Source: CAVYXZ01 sp965223835 (GTDB lineage: Bacteria > Chloroflexota > Anaerolineae > Aggregatilineales > Phototrophicaceae). From it: a DNA stretch of 64,000 nucleotides. The notes beneath the pieces are model-generated. The model searched no databases. It was not told the DNA's origin and saw only the letters and a list, made by a program, of their open reading frames with translations. The DNA lies in NCBI GenBank assembly GCA_965223835.1, contig CBDCXQ010000001.1:4712001-4776000 (forward strand), read 5' to 3'. Numbering within the stretch: position 1 is the first letter of the stretch; every line of letters begins with the position of its first letter. Positions 1-8,266 of the stretch are shown one piece after another. The position numbers were made by a program, and so were the translations under genes.

Positions 1-90
1 AGCCATAATGAGGCCGAAAGCGCCCAGCCGGAAGACCTGGAAGCCGGTTGTAACGTGCTGCTCCATGCGATGTTGAGCTTAGCAGGCTGA
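1..90 (+). CDS. C-terminal end of a protein entering from the left (partial)
   Basis: Frame 1 is open from the window edge to a TGA at 88-90 and encodes 29 residues ending in LLHAMLSLAG. The tail (AGCNVLLHAMLSLAG) resembles the last helix of M20-family metallopeptidases, but 29 residues are too few to assign a family. The reading frame, strand and stop are seen directly; the family is a guess. It would be transcribed toward the epimerase gene at 266. Confidence 0.4.
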   Translation, partial: SHNEAESAQPEDLEAGCNVLLHAMLSLAG

Positions 91-134
91 GATCTGATAG
101 ATTTTTTGATTCTAACGAGATTTAGTAGAAACGG

Positions 135-212
135 ACCTCACCCTATTCGCTATGCTCATTTTCCCGCTCCAAATTGGAGCGGGGAGAACCGCAGGTTCGG
201 AAGGGGTGATGT
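135..212. repeat. Interspersed hairpin repeat, family R1 (copy 1)
   Basis: The element starts ACCTCACCC and ends GGGGTGATGT. Inside it 163-183 form a near-perfect hairpin, CCCGCTCCAA / A / TTGGAGCGGG. The same outer ends and an AAATTGGAG core recur at 22971-23034, and a diverged form lies at 58225-58289. It sits about 50 bp upstream of the epimerase gene and fills most of the leader between 90 and 266. It could act as a transcriptional punctuation hairpin or be a miniature mobile element. Confidence 0.6.
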
Positions 213-265
213 AGGCAGGAGAAATTTGAACATTGCTTTCTCTATAAGTAAGCGGGAATTTATCC

Positions 266-1111
266 ATGCGGACCCTGGCGATCAACATTTTATATTGGGC
301 GGACACCTGGGACACGCCGCAACCGCCGCTGTTTCAGCGTGCTCGTGACGCCGGTTTTGATGCAGTCGAAATCTCGCTGATTAACGGCGCTGACTTTGAT
401 AGTGCTGGTTATCAACGCGCACTCGCCAGCACCGGGTTGCAACCGTATTGCATCATGGGCTTAGATGCAGCGACGGATATAACCAGCCCGGATGCTGCTA
501 TTCGCAAAGCGGGTATTGAATACATTCAAGCGGCGCTGGTGGCAACGCGCAAGCTGGGTAGCCCGATATTATGTGGGTTGCCCTATGTCCCCTGGCTCTA
601 CTTCCCGACTGACGACAACCACCAACCCTACCGTGAGCGGTGTGCAGCGGCGCTACAAGAAATCGCCATCGTGGCTGCTGACAACGGCTTGACCCTCTGC
701 CTGGAAGTCATCAATCGCTTCGAGACGTTTATGTTCAACACCGTGACGGAAGCGCTGGCTTTTTTGCAAATGGTTGACCATCCGGCGGTCAAACTCCATC
801 TCGATACCTATCACATGAACATGGAAGAGGACGATATTGCGGCAGCAATCCGTCAGGCCGGGCCACAGCTTGGTCATTTCCATAGTGTTGCCAGCAACCG
901 CAAGCTGCCCGGTCAAGGTCATCTGGACTGGTCCGCAATTCGCGCTGCGCTGGATGACATTGGCTATGATGGGGGACTGGGGATCGAAGCGTTTCCACTA
1001 CCAAATACCGAAACAGGCCGTACTACCTATACCTGGCGACCATTGGTTACTGACCAGGATAAGGATATTCGCGTGGCTGCTAAATTTGTCCGCCAGCAGC
1101 TGATTGATTAA
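266..1111 (+). CDS. Sugar epimerase/isomerase, D-psicose (tagatose) 3-epimerase-like TIM barrel
   Basis: A 281-residue xylose-isomerase-like TIM barrel, predicted to interconvert ketoses (or a related hydroxy-carbonyl compound) in the cytoplasm with a divalent metal. The four metal ligands of the ketose 3-epimerase family are visible: E147 (CLEVINRFE), D180 (HLDTYHMN), H206 (GHFHSV) and E241 (GIEAF). Their spacing of 33, 26 and 35 residues is the same as in Agrobacterium D-psicose 3-epimerase (E152, D185, H211, E246). HxxxSNRKLPGQGHLDW is the usual substrate-side loop. Length fits the family (about 290). It is convergent with the transporter operon and separated from it by a strong palindrome. 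The exact sugar is not determined by the sequence; myo-inositol-pathway IolE/IolI-like roles remain possible. Confidence 0.8.
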   Translation: MRTLAINILYWADTWDTPQPPLFQRARDAGFDAVEISLINGADFDSAGYQRALASTGLQPYCIMGLDAATDITSPDAAIRKAGIEYIQAALVATRKLGSPILCGLPYVPWLYFPTDDNHQPYRERCAAALQEIAIVAADNGLTLCLEVINRFETFMFNTVTEALAFLQMVDHPAVKLHLDTYHMNMEEDDIAAAIRQAGPQLGHFHSVASNRKLPGQGHLDWSAIRAALDDIGYDGGLGIEAFPLPNTETGRTTYTWRPLVTDQDKDIRVAAKFVRQQLID

Positions 1112-1127
1112 CTGAAGTTACGCAGGG

Positions 1128-1170
1128 CTGAGGCCGGGCAGTGGGTTTAAACCCACTGTTCTCCGCTCAG
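1128..1170. terminator. Bidirectional terminator-like palindrome between convergent genes
   Basis: A perfect 20-bp palindrome CAGTGGGTTTAAACCCACTG lies at 1139-1158 and is flanked by a second inverted pair CTGAG (1128-1132) / CTCAG (1166-1170). It sits between the convergent epimerase stop (1111) and the permease stop (1203). There is no long T-run on either side, so an intrinsic terminator is plausible but not certain. Confidence 0.45.
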
Positions 1171-1202
1171 AGTGCTTATTGTCAGTAACAAAGGTCAGAA
1201 TC

Positions 1203-2207
1203 TCAACGTACCCGGATGCGGGGATCGACCACAATATACAGCATATCGACCAGCAGGTTCATCAGCACATAGGCCAGCGCCACGACGATCACGGCGGCCT
1301 GCACCACCGAGTAATCGCGTTCCAGAATCGCCTCGAGGAGGAGGCGGCCCATACCTGGATAGGCGAAAATTGCCTCGGTGATGACCGCGCCCCCCAGCAG
1401 CGCCCCGAATTGCAAGCCCTGCAACGTGATGACAGGGAGAATAGCGTTGCGCAGCGCGTGTCCATACACCACCACCCGTTCCTCCAGGCCTTTGGACCGC
1501 GCCGTCCGTACATAGTCGAGATGAATTTCTTCAAGCATGGCCGATCGGGTTAGCCGTGCCACGAAACCGGTTGAGGTGATCCCAATCGCCGTCGCCGGGA
1601 GGATGAGGTGCCGCAGATAACTGCCCAGCGCCGCCCAGTTCAGCGTGATGACGTGATCGATAAACATAAAGTTGGTGATGGTCTCGTAAGCCAAGCGCGA
1701 ATTGATACGCCCACTGGTGGGCGTCCAGCGCAACTGGACGGAGAACACGATAATGAGCAGAATCGCCACCCAGAAATAAGGCATCGACATCCCCAGAATC
1801 GTAAGCGTCCGCACGACGGCATCCACGATACGGTTGCGCGTCGTCGCCGAGATCACGCCGGTGGCAACACCAACCAGGGTGCTCATCAGCATGGCGAAAA
1901 TCGTCAACTCAATCGTGGGCGGAATGCGCTCGAACAACAACCGATTGATCGGGACGCCCGAACTCATCGATAAGCCCAGATTACCCCGCAATAAATCGCC
2001 CATAAAGTTGAGGTATTGCTGGTGCAGGGGTTGGTTCAGGCCCCATTGTGCCTCGATCTGTTCGATCTGCCGTTGATCGACGATCTGACTCTGGGCGGAC
2101 TGGATGGCGCTGCCGGGGATAATGCGCAACGCGACAAAGGTCAAACTGGTCACGGCCCAGATGACCACAGGCAGCCACAGCAATCGTCGCAAAAAATAGA
2201 TCAGCAT
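1203..2207 (-). CDS. ABC transporter permease, DppB/OppB type
   Basis: A 334-residue inner-membrane permease of the dipeptide/oligopeptide/nickel importer family. The N-terminus (FLRRLLWLPVVIWAVTSLTFVALRIIPG) is the hallmark first helix of DppB proteins. The EAA-type loop that contacts the ATPases is visible as YVRTARSKGLEERVVVYGHALRNAILP. It begins 2 bp after the stop of the DppC-type partner and is the last gene of the transport operon. No ATPase genes (DppD/DppF) are present in the operon within the window, so ATPases must come from elsewhere or be shared. The substrate is not necessarily a peptide; this family also carries opines, heme and sugar oligomers. Confidence 0.9.
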   Translation of the reverse strand: MLIYFLRRLLWLPVVIWAVTSLTFVALRIIPGSAIQSAQSQIVDQRQIEQIEAQWGLNQPLHQQYLNFMGDLLRGNLGLSMSSGVPINRLLFERIPPTIELTIFAMLMSTLVGVATGVISATTRNRIVDAVVRTLTILGMSMPYFWVAILLIIVFSVQLRWTPTSGRINSRLAYETITNFMFIDHVITLNWAALGSYLRHLILPATAIGITSTGFVARLTRSAMLEEIHLDYVRTARSKGLEERVVVYGHALRNAILPVITLQGLQFGALLGGAVITEAIFAYPGMGRLLLEAILERDYSVVQAAVIVVALAYVLMNLLVDMLYIVVDPRIRVR

Positions 2208-2209
2208 GA

Positions 2210-3115
2210 CTAGCCGATTTGCCGCAAGCGCGGGTCCAGGTGATCGCGCAGGCCATCGCCGATGAGGTTCACGCTCAGCACCGTAAGCGTCAGAATCAGG
2301 CCGGGGAAAAACGGCACATGCGGCGCATCAAAGATCAGACTCTGCCCGTCGGCGACCATCATGCCCCAGTCGGGCACGCCGGTTTCAACACCCAGTCCCA
2401 GAAAATTGAGCGCAGTGGAAGTGGCAATTGTCACGGCCAGCATCGCCGTCGATTGCACCAGAATCGGTGGGATCATGTTAGGGAAGATGTGCCAGCGGAT
2501 GATGTCAGTGTTGTGCGCCCCCAGAGACCGAGCCGCCAGCACATATTCCTGGCTGACCAGTACCAGCACAATCGACCGCACCAACCGGGCGAAGATCGGA
2601 ATCTGGGCCACACCAATGGCGATGATGACATTCGTTTGACCGACTCCCAGCGACGTGACGATCAGAATCGCCAATAAGACCGAGGGAAAGCTGAGCATTA
2701 TGTCCATCAGGCGCATGAGCAAGTTATCAACGCGGTTGCCCCAATAACCGCCAATCAGCCCGATGACCAGACCCACCGCAAACGACATGCCCAGCGCCGC
2801 AAAACCGGCCAGCAACACCGTCCGCCCCCCGTAAACCACCCGGCTAAGCACGTCGCGTCCGATTTCATCGGTGCCGAATGGATGTTCCAATGAGGGACTC
2901 GCCAGCCGCGCTTTGAGGTTGCGGGCCGCAGGATCATAGGGTGCCACCACAGGAGCCAGCATGCTGATGCAGACCACCACACCAAAAAACAGACCGCCCA
3001 GAATGGCGACATCGTGCTTGCGCCACAGACGCAGCACCTGTTGCCAGAACGATTGGCGCGGCGCTGTGAGCGGTTTGAACCCGGTGTCCGCAACGGGATT
3101 GTCAACAGCGTTCAT
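2210..3115 (-). CDS. ABC transporter permease, DppC/OppC type
   Basis: A 301-residue permease with the DppC signature: a cytoplasmic N-terminal arm before the first helix (HDVAILGGLFFGVVVCISML), the segment LASPSLEHPFGTDEIGRDVLSRVVYGGR that precedes the transport domain, and the EAA loop YVLAARSLGAHNTDIIRWHIFPN. It would pair with the DppB-type protein 2 bp downstream to form the channel of the importer. A hairpin at 3155-3189 separates it from the substrate-binding protein gene upstream. Confidence 0.9.
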   Translation of the reverse strand: MNAVDNPVADTGFKPLTAPRQSFWQQVLRLWRKHDVAILGGLFFGVVVCISMLAPVVAPYDPAARNLKARLASPSLEHPFGTDEIGRDVLSRVVYGGRTVLLAGFAALGMSFAVGLVIGLIGGYWGNRVDNLLMRLMDIMLSFPSVLLAILIVTSLGVGQTNVIIAIGVAQIPIFARLVRSIVLVLVSQEYVLAARSLGAHNTDIIRWHIFPNMIPPILVQSTAMLAVTIATSTALNFLGLGVETGVPDWGMMVADGQSLIFDAPHVPFFPGLILTLTVLSVNLIGDGLRDHLDPRLRQIG

Positions 3116-3154
3116 GCTGGTTGCCTACTATAAGCACAGGTTACAGCAAATAAA

Positions 3155-3189
3155 CTTATCCCCATCTCCAGCAAGGAGAAAGGGATAAG
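3155..3189 (-). promoter_or_regulatory. Intercistronic hairpin between the binding-protein and permease genes
   Basis: Outer arms CTTATCCC (3155-3162) and GGGATAAG (3182-3189) pair perfectly. After a 2x2 internal loop a second 5-bp stem closes on a 5-base loop. On the minus-strand transcript the hairpin is followed by a T-rich stretch (TTTATTTG). In binding-protein operons such hairpins commonly stabilise or partly terminate after the first gene, giving excess binding protein over permease. That role is inferred here. Confidence 0.55.
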
Positions 3190-3202
3190 CGTTGCTACAG
3201 CC

Positions 3203-4783
3203 TTATTCTGAGAGCCAGATGCTTCTGAAATCGACCCGACCTGCCGCCGTACCCTGCGTATCGACATCATTCACCTTCTCACTGATGAAAATGGGTGGTG
3301 TCAGATAACCCAGGAACGCGATTTGATTCGTTTCGAGAATCAGTGATTGCAAATCGCCATAAATTTCAGCCCTTGCTGCCGGGTCCAACTCGGCAATGCC
3401 GGCATCAATCAAAGCGTCAACCTCTGGCGCGGTATCCGTATAGGCCGCCGGTTGACCAACATCATTGGGCGAAATAACGCTGTGCAGAATAATCGCCTTG
3501 TCGTGGGGATCGGGCAGGAAGGTGGAGCGCTGGTTGATCGCCAGTTGGTGCTGGCCTTCGCCAATCTTGCCGAAGAACGATCCGGCATCCAGGCGGTCCA
3601 GCGTCACGTCAAAGCCGACGGCTTCCAGATCGAACGCGATGAGTTCCGCCAGTTGCGGCCAGAAGCGATTATTCTCGAAGGAAAGTTCCAGCGCAATCGG
3701 CATCTCGACGCCCGAATCGGCCAGCAAACTTGCGGCTAAATCAGGATCATAGCTGCTAGCAGCCTCGCCCGCTGGATCATAACCGAGATCGTTGGGTGCC
3801 AGGATGCTGGCCGGGGGTGCAGCTAATCCATTTAGCCCGGCTTCGATAATGGCTTCACGGTCAATCGCCACGTTGATGGCAGCGCGAACCATTGGATTTG
3901 CCAGTGCTGGAACCGTCGTCGGGTTAATGCCCATGTAAAGATTCACCAGCGGCGCACCGACCGCGATGTCTATGCCGTCGCCATCATCACCTGAAATGCG
4001 GGGCACCGACGTGAATGGCGCATACAGCGTCAGGTCAATCTCACCGGCTTCCAGCGCCGCCAGAATCGAGGCTTCATCGGGGAAGGAGCGAATAATGATC
4101 TGGTCAAGATAGGGACGCCCGGCCCAGTAATCCTCGTTGGCGACCAGTACCGCTTCCTGACCTGGCACAAACCGTTCAACCTTGAAGGGACCCGCCATCG
4201 CCGTGTTCAAACCGACTTCCGTACCAAATTCGTCCATCGCTTTGGGGCTGACGATATACCCGTCGGGCCGCGTGAAGACCAGTAATTGCGTCGCATTCGG
4301 CGCTTTCAAGGTGAGTTGGACGGTGAGGTCATCCACGGCTTCGATTGATTCCCAGTTATCCACACCCTGATTGCCGTACATGTACATGCCTTCGATGAAG
4401 CTGGGATCATCGGGGTTGAGCGGACGGCTCATACTGCGGACAATCGCCTCGGCAGTAATAGGTTCACCATCGTGAAAGACCATGCCTTCCCGGATATTGA
4501 AGGTATACACCAGGCCATCATCCGAGATTTCCCAGCTTTCGGCCAGCCCCGGCAGCGCCTCGCCGGTTTCGAAGTCGGCCCGCACCAGCCCTTCACCAAT
4601 CGAGTCAATCACGTGCAGGCCACCAAAGCCATGCCAGAACGCGATGTCCAATGAATCACCCATCGACTCGGCAGCCACGACCAGCGTGCCCCCAAACTGC
4701 GGTTCAGCATCCTGGGCTGCAACCAGACCGGTTGCCAGTGCCAAAACCAGCATCAGGACGATAAAAACGTATCGCTTAACCAT
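3203..4783 (-). CDS. ABC transporter substrate-binding protein, family 5 (SBP_bac_5)
   Basis: About 526 residues from an ATG at 4781-4783 that follows a strong Shine-Dalgarno (AGGAGG, 6-7 bases away); an upstream in-frame start is less likely. The N-terminus is a classical signal peptide (VKRYVFIVLMLVLALATGLVAAQ) without a lipobox. The mature part shows family-5 features: GGTLVVAAE at the start, GLAESWEISDDGLVYTFNIREGMVFHDGEPITAEAIV in domain I, and the MVRAAINVAIDREAII segment. It would capture the substrate for the two permeases downstream. A promoter-like 29-bp motif shared with two other control regions lies about 190 bp upstream. The substrate is unknown. Confidence 0.88.
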   Translation of the reverse strand: MVKRYVFIVLMLVLALATGLVAAQDAEPQFGGTLVVAAESMGDSLDIAFWHGFGGLHVIDSIGEGLVRADFETGEALPGLAESWEISDDGLVYTFNIREGMVFHDGEPITAEAIVRSMSRPLNPDDPSFIEGMYMYGNQGVDNWESIEAVDDLTVQLTLKAPNATQLLVFTRPDGYIVSPKAMDEFGTEVGLNTAMAGPFKVERFVPGQEAVLVANEDYWAGRPYLDQIIIRSFPDEASILAALEAGEIDLTLYAPFTSVPRISGDDGDGIDIAVGAPLVNLYMGINPTTVPALANPMVRAAINVAIDREAIIEAGLNGLAAPPASILAPNDLGYDPAGEAASSYDPDLAASLLADSGVEMPIALELSFENNRFWPQLAELIAFDLEAVGFDVTLDRLDAGSFFGKIGEGQHQLAINQRSTFLPDPHDKAIILHSVISPNDVGQPAAYTDTAPEVDALIDAGIAELDPAARAEIYGDLQSLILETNQIAFLGYLTPPIFISEKVNDVDTQGTAAGRVDFRSIWLSE

Positions 4784-4973
4784 ATTGCCTCCTGTAACTA
4801 ACGAAAAAGATATACCAGTCACGGGTCGTTATCCCCGATCTCTAGTCGGGACTATGCAAGCTGCGGGTGCCGTTCGCTGAGTAAGTTTTCCGCCCGTTGA
4901 CGATGAACTGTAGACAGAAGACTATCGACTCCCGGCATAGTAAGATATTGTAACGCGTGAGTTTACCCAATTT

Positions 4974-5002
4974 CTTATACATTTTGCACAAGATTTGGAC
5001 AA
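4974..5002 (-). promoter_or_regulatory. Shared 29-bp motif, site A (transporter operon)
   Basis: Read on the minus strand, the site contains TCCAA, three free bases, then TTGTGCAAAATGTATAAG. It matches sites B (13638-13666) and C (16204-16232) without gaps; 18 of 29 positions are identical in all three. It also reads as a promoter, -35 TTGTCC and -10 TATAAG separated by 17 bp, directed toward the binding-protein gene (start 4783). It starts 20 bp beyond the amidohydrolase stop (5022). Whether the conservation reflects a regulator site, a promoter, or an operator overlapping a promoter is not settled by sequence alone. Confidence 0.7.
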
Positions 5003-5021
5003 ACTATCCATGCGATATTGG

Positions 5022-6503
5022 CTAGGCCTCATCCCATCCCGCGTAATGTTGCCGGACATAGGCGTCAAAAGCGCTGGGTTCCGGCGGTTGTTGAGCGGCG
5101 AAGGCCTGTTGCACCGCCCGGTTGATTTCGGCTTCGTCAAGCTGGGTATGCTGACCATTTCGCACCATCCAGTCCCCATGCACCATGACATCCCGCACAT
5201 GTTGGCGCGTGGCCCGGCGTAAGCAGAATTCGGGTAAGTGCGTCGCGACTGGAAAATGCGGGGGACACCAATCGCCCTTTCCCGCCGTCCAATCCAGCAA
5301 TACCAGATCCGCCAGCTTGCCCACTGCTAAGGCCCCCAATGGCACATCATCGCCAAACGTCATGGCCGCGCCGTTGCGCGTCGCCATTGCGTAAATTTCG
5401 AGTGGCGTCACATCCGGTGAGAACATGCCGGGCTGATTCGCCAGCGTAAACGCCAGCCGCATTTCCCGTAGAAAATCCTGGTCATCATCTAATCCATGAC
5501 CATCCAGGCCGATGCCCACCCGGACACCTGCCTGTTGCAACGCCGCGATGGGAGCGATGCCGCTGCGTAAACGCAGGTTACTGCTGGCATTATGGGCGAC
5601 ACTCACCCCGCGTTCGGCCAGCAATGCTGCGTCAGTATCCTCAACCCAGACCATATGAGCCAGCGTCAGCCAGTTACCCAGTGCGCCGATCATATCCAGG
5701 TGCTCGATCATCCCTCGATTCCATTGCCGGAAGGCATAATCTCGCTGGTAGCGCGTCTCAAGCATATGCATTTGCATCCGGGTTTGATGATTTTGCGCCC
5801 ATTCGACACAGCGCAACGTAAAGTCATCGCTGGCCCACTGGCCGCCGACCGGGCTGACCTGAATATGCACCCAATGATCGTCAACATCGTGACTCGCGGC
5901 GTGCAATGCATCCAGTTCGCGGAAGTAATCGTCAACCGTAAACGAGGCCGCTGGCTTCAGTGCCAATTGCGCTGCATCTAACAGGTCTTGAGGCAAACTT
6001 GCCAGAAATTTATCACGCTCCGCATAAATCAACCGATTTTGATCCATAAACGGCGGATGCATTGCCACCCGCACCCCGGCATCCCGGTAGCCCTGCAACG
6101 TTTCGGGCACTTCGGCAAACATCACCTCAAATGAGGCCGGGTTATGGCTGTGAGCAGTAGCCGTCACACCCGACTTAATCAGTTGCAACCCTTCGTAAGT
6201 CGCGGCCAGTCGGGGTGGCAGGCGCGGGATCGTCCCCAGGTAAGTCAGCCACACTTCCAGAAAGCTATCCGGCGCGCCCAGCGAGACCGTCCCCAACGCC
6301 CGACCATGATCGTGACTGTTGATCAAACCCGGCAGCATGAGGTAGCCTGAACCGCCAATAATCTCCGCATCGGGGAATTGATGTTGCAGTTCGACGAACG
6401 TGCCGGTGGCGACAACCCGCTCCGCCTCGACATAAACACCGGCATCCGGCTGAAAGTCGCCGTCGAGATAGGCCCAGTCCGCCCCGATAATCTGCCCGGC
6501 CAT
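5022..6503 (-). CDS. Metal-dependent amidohydrolase / deaminase (AtzA/TrzN/SsnA-like)
   Basis: A 493-residue cyclic-amidohydrolase-superfamily enzyme, predicted to hydrolyse a C-N bond (deamination or dechlorination-type) on a small N-containing molecule. Metal ligands are recognisable: HxH in PGLINSHDHGRAL (H64, H66), the barrel histidine in MQMHMLE, a further histidine in LTLAHMVW and the aspartate in GIGLDGHGLDDD. The small beta-sandwich domain is formed by the two termini, with LVLLDWTAGKGDW near the C-terminus as in chlorohydrolases. It is the last gene of the catabolic operon; its start overlaps the preceding SDR stop (TGATG). The substrate is unknown; guanine deaminase-like or N-heterocycle deaminase functions are alternatives. 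Confidence 0.82.
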   Translation of the reverse strand: MAGQIIGADWAYLDGDFQPDAGVYVEAERVVATGTFVELQHQFPDAEIIGGSGYLMLPGLINSHDHGRALGTVSLGAPDSFLEVWLTYLGTIPRLPPRLAATYEGLQLIKSGVTATAHSHNPASFEVMFAEVPETLQGYRDAGVRVAMHPPFMDQNRLIYAERDKFLASLPQDLLDAAQLALKPAASFTVDDYFRELDALHAASHDVDDHWVHIQVSPVGGQWASDDFTLRCVEWAQNHQTRMQMHMLETRYQRDYAFRQWNRGMIEHLDMIGALGNWLTLAHMVWVEDTDAALLAERGVSVAHNASSNLRLRSGIAPIAALQQAGVRVGIGLDGHGLDDDQDFLREMRLAFTLANQPGMFSPDVTPLEIYAMATRNGAAMTFGDDVPLGALAVGKLADLVLLDWTAGKGDWCPPHFPVATHLPEFCLRRATRQHVRDVMVHGDWMVRNGQHTQLDEAEINRAVQQAFAAQQPPEPSAFDAYVRQHYAGWDEA

Positions 6504-7258
6504 CAGACGAACAACCCGGCTTGCTGCCCGCCATCAATGACGATGGCCTGCCCGGTAATCATTTTGGCAGCGTCCGAGGCGAGATAGACGGCCATCTGCG
6601 CGACTTCTTCCGGCGCGATAACACCCCGCAGCGGTTGCTTCTGATCGAGAAACTCATCCCGTTCTGCCAATGTCATCCCGGCGGTTAGGGGCGTAGCCAC
6701 AAACCCCGGACACAGTGCATTACAACGGATGTTGTCGCGGGCATAATCGAGCGCAATCGCCCGCGTCAGGTTAATCGCCCCCGCTTTGGCCGTTGAGTAG
6801 GCCGCTTTATTGCTGGCCGCCCGAATGCCAAACGTCCCAGCCGTGTTCAGGATCACGCCGCCGCCTTGCTGCTGCATGTGCGGAATGGCATATTTTGCCG
6901 CCAGGAAGATGCTTTTCAGGTCGATGTTGAGGCACTCGTCCCACTCTGATTCAGTGATGTCGGTAATGCTACCGGATGGACTGATCCCGGCGTTATTGAA
7001 CAGCACATCAATTCGCCCATAGCGCTCAATCGTCGTGGCGATCATCCGTTGCACATCAGCGCTGTTACTCACATCCACCTGGACCGGTAGCGCCTGGCCC
7101 CCGGCGTCAGCGACCAGTGCTGCGACCGCTTCCGCTTTGGTAACCGTTCGATTGGCGACAACCACGCTGGCCCCCGTCGCAGCAAAGGCGACACAACTGG
7201 CCTTGCCGATTCCCGACCCACCGCCGGTTACAATAACGACCTGTCCCGTCATCGACAT
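6503..7258 (-). CDS. Short-chain dehydrogenase/reductase (SDR) with altered catalytic Ser
   Basis: A 251-residue classical SDR. The NAD(P) motif TGGGSGIGKA, NNAG (LFNNAGISPSG) and YSTAK (active-site Tyr and Lys) are present. The C-terminus IDGGQQAGLF is typical. The position 13 residues before the catalytic Tyr, normally Ser, is Gly in NTAGTFGIR with Thr next to it, so the catalytic tetrad is not canonical. It overlaps its neighbours on both sides by one to four bases, which implies translational coupling in the catabolic operon. It may oxidise or reduce an intermediate of the pathway; no substrate can be assigned. Confidence 0.85.
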   Translation of the reverse strand: MSMTGQVVIVTGGGSGIGKASCVAFAATGASVVVANRTVTKAEAVAALVADAGGQALPVQVDVSNSADVQRMIATTIERYGRIDVLFNNAGISPSGSITDITESEWDECLNIDLKSIFLAAKYAIPHMQQQGGGVILNTAGTFGIRAASNKAAYSTAKAGAINLTRAIALDYARDNIRCNALCPGFVATPLTAGMTLAERDEFLDQKQPLRGVIAPEEVAQMAVYLASDAAKMITGQAIVIDGGQQAGLFV

Positions 7259-8001
7259 TATTCCAGCATCCAGCCGCCATCGACAAAGATCATGTCACCC
7301 GTGATATAGCGCGATTCGTCGGAGGCCAGGAACAGCGCCAGATCCGCGACATCTTCCGGCTGGCCCAGTTTCCGCACCGGGATGCGCGTGTTGACCCATT
7401 CCGACGCTTGATCGGCGTTGGGCATACCGGTATCAATCACGCCGGGTGCCATTGAATTGGCGCGAATGCCAAGCGGTCCATATTCCAGCGCGACGCAGCG
7501 GGTGAACGAAGCGACACCGGCTTTGGCCGTGCAGTAGGCGGATGAATTGGTAAAGGCAATGGCGGAACTGATGGACGCCAGATTGACAATCGCACCCTGG
7601 ATGTCCTGGTCCAGCCAGTGCCGAATCACGATTTGTGAGAGCACAAAAACGCTTTTCAGATTGACATCCATCATGCGGTCCCACTCATCGTCGGTCATTT
7701 CGTGAATTGAGGCGTTAAAGAAGATACCGGCATTATTGACCAGCACATCTACTGCGCCGAACTCCGCGATAGCGCCATCAACCAGGGCCAGAAGCTGTTC
7801 ACGCGATGTCACATCGGTTTGCGCCGCCGATGCACCACCACCCAGTTCACGCGCTTCAGCAGCAGTGGCCTCAACCCCATCCAGATTCACATCACAGAGC
7901 GCGACGTTAGCACCCTCAGCGGCATAGCGCAGCGCGATTGCCCGCCCAATACCACGGGCCGCGCCGGTGACAATTGCGGTTTTGCCCGATAATCGTCCCA
8001 T
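7258..8001 (-). CDS. Short-chain dehydrogenase/reductase (SDR)
   Basis: A 247-residue classical SDR with a complete catalytic set: TGAARGIGRA cofactor loop, NNAG (VLVNNAGIFFN), the Ser of NLASISS and YCTAK. The Asp of LCDVNLDG after the second strand favours NAD over NADP. It ends in FVDGGWMLE. It lies 6 bp after the lipoyl-protein stop and overlaps the next SDR. Two non-identical SDRs in a row suggest successive or alternative redox steps in the same pathway. The substrate is unknown. Confidence 0.88.
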   Translation of the reverse strand: MGRLSGKTAIVTGAARGIGRAIALRYAAEGANVALCDVNLDGVEATAAEARELGGGASAAQTDVTSREQLLALVDGAIAEFGAVDVLVNNAGIFFNASIHEMTDDEWDRMMDVNLKSVFVLSQIVIRHWLDQDIQGAIVNLASISSAIAFTNSSAYCTAKAGVASFTRCVALEYGPLGIRANSMAPGVIDTGMPNADQASEWVNTRIPVRKLGQPEDVADLALFLASDESRYITGDMIFVDGGWMLE

Positions 8002-8007
8002 CGAACC

Positions 8008-8250
8008 TTATCCTTTTTCGATATAGGCAATAATTTCGCCCACCGGCACCTCTGCCTCTGCCGCGTGGCTGATTTCGACGATGGTGCCACTGGCCGGGGC
8101 TTCCAGTTCCGTTTCGACCTTCTCGGTTTCGATGACGACCAGCGCATCACCTTCGGTAACGCTGTCGCCCTCAGCCGCCAGCCATTCGATAATGGTTCCG
8201 GCTTCCATCGTCATCCCAAATTTGGGCATATGTACGGGTACAAGCTCCAT
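8008..8250 (-). CDS. Free-standing lipoyl/biotinyl carrier domain protein
   Basis: An 80-residue protein that is a single lipoyl domain. It begins HMPKFGMTMEAGTI as in E2 subunits and has the modified lysine in the hairpin ETEKVETELEAP (K44), followed by the second half PVGEIIAYIEKG. Normal E2 subunits continue into a peripheral-subunit-binding and an acyltransferase domain; here the gene stops after the lipoyl domain. A GGAGG Shine-Dalgarno precedes the ATG. It lies between E1-beta and an SDR, so it probably accepts the acyl or reducing equivalents from the E1 encoded by the neighbours. ETEKVE reads as lipoyl rather than the MKM of biotin carriers. Confidence 0.88.
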   Translation of the reverse strand: MELVPVHMPKFGMTMEAGTIIEWLAAEGDSVTEGDALVVIETEKVETELEAPASGTIVEISHAAEAEVPVGEIIAYIEKG

Positions 8251-8266
8251 CTCTGGTTCGCCTCCT

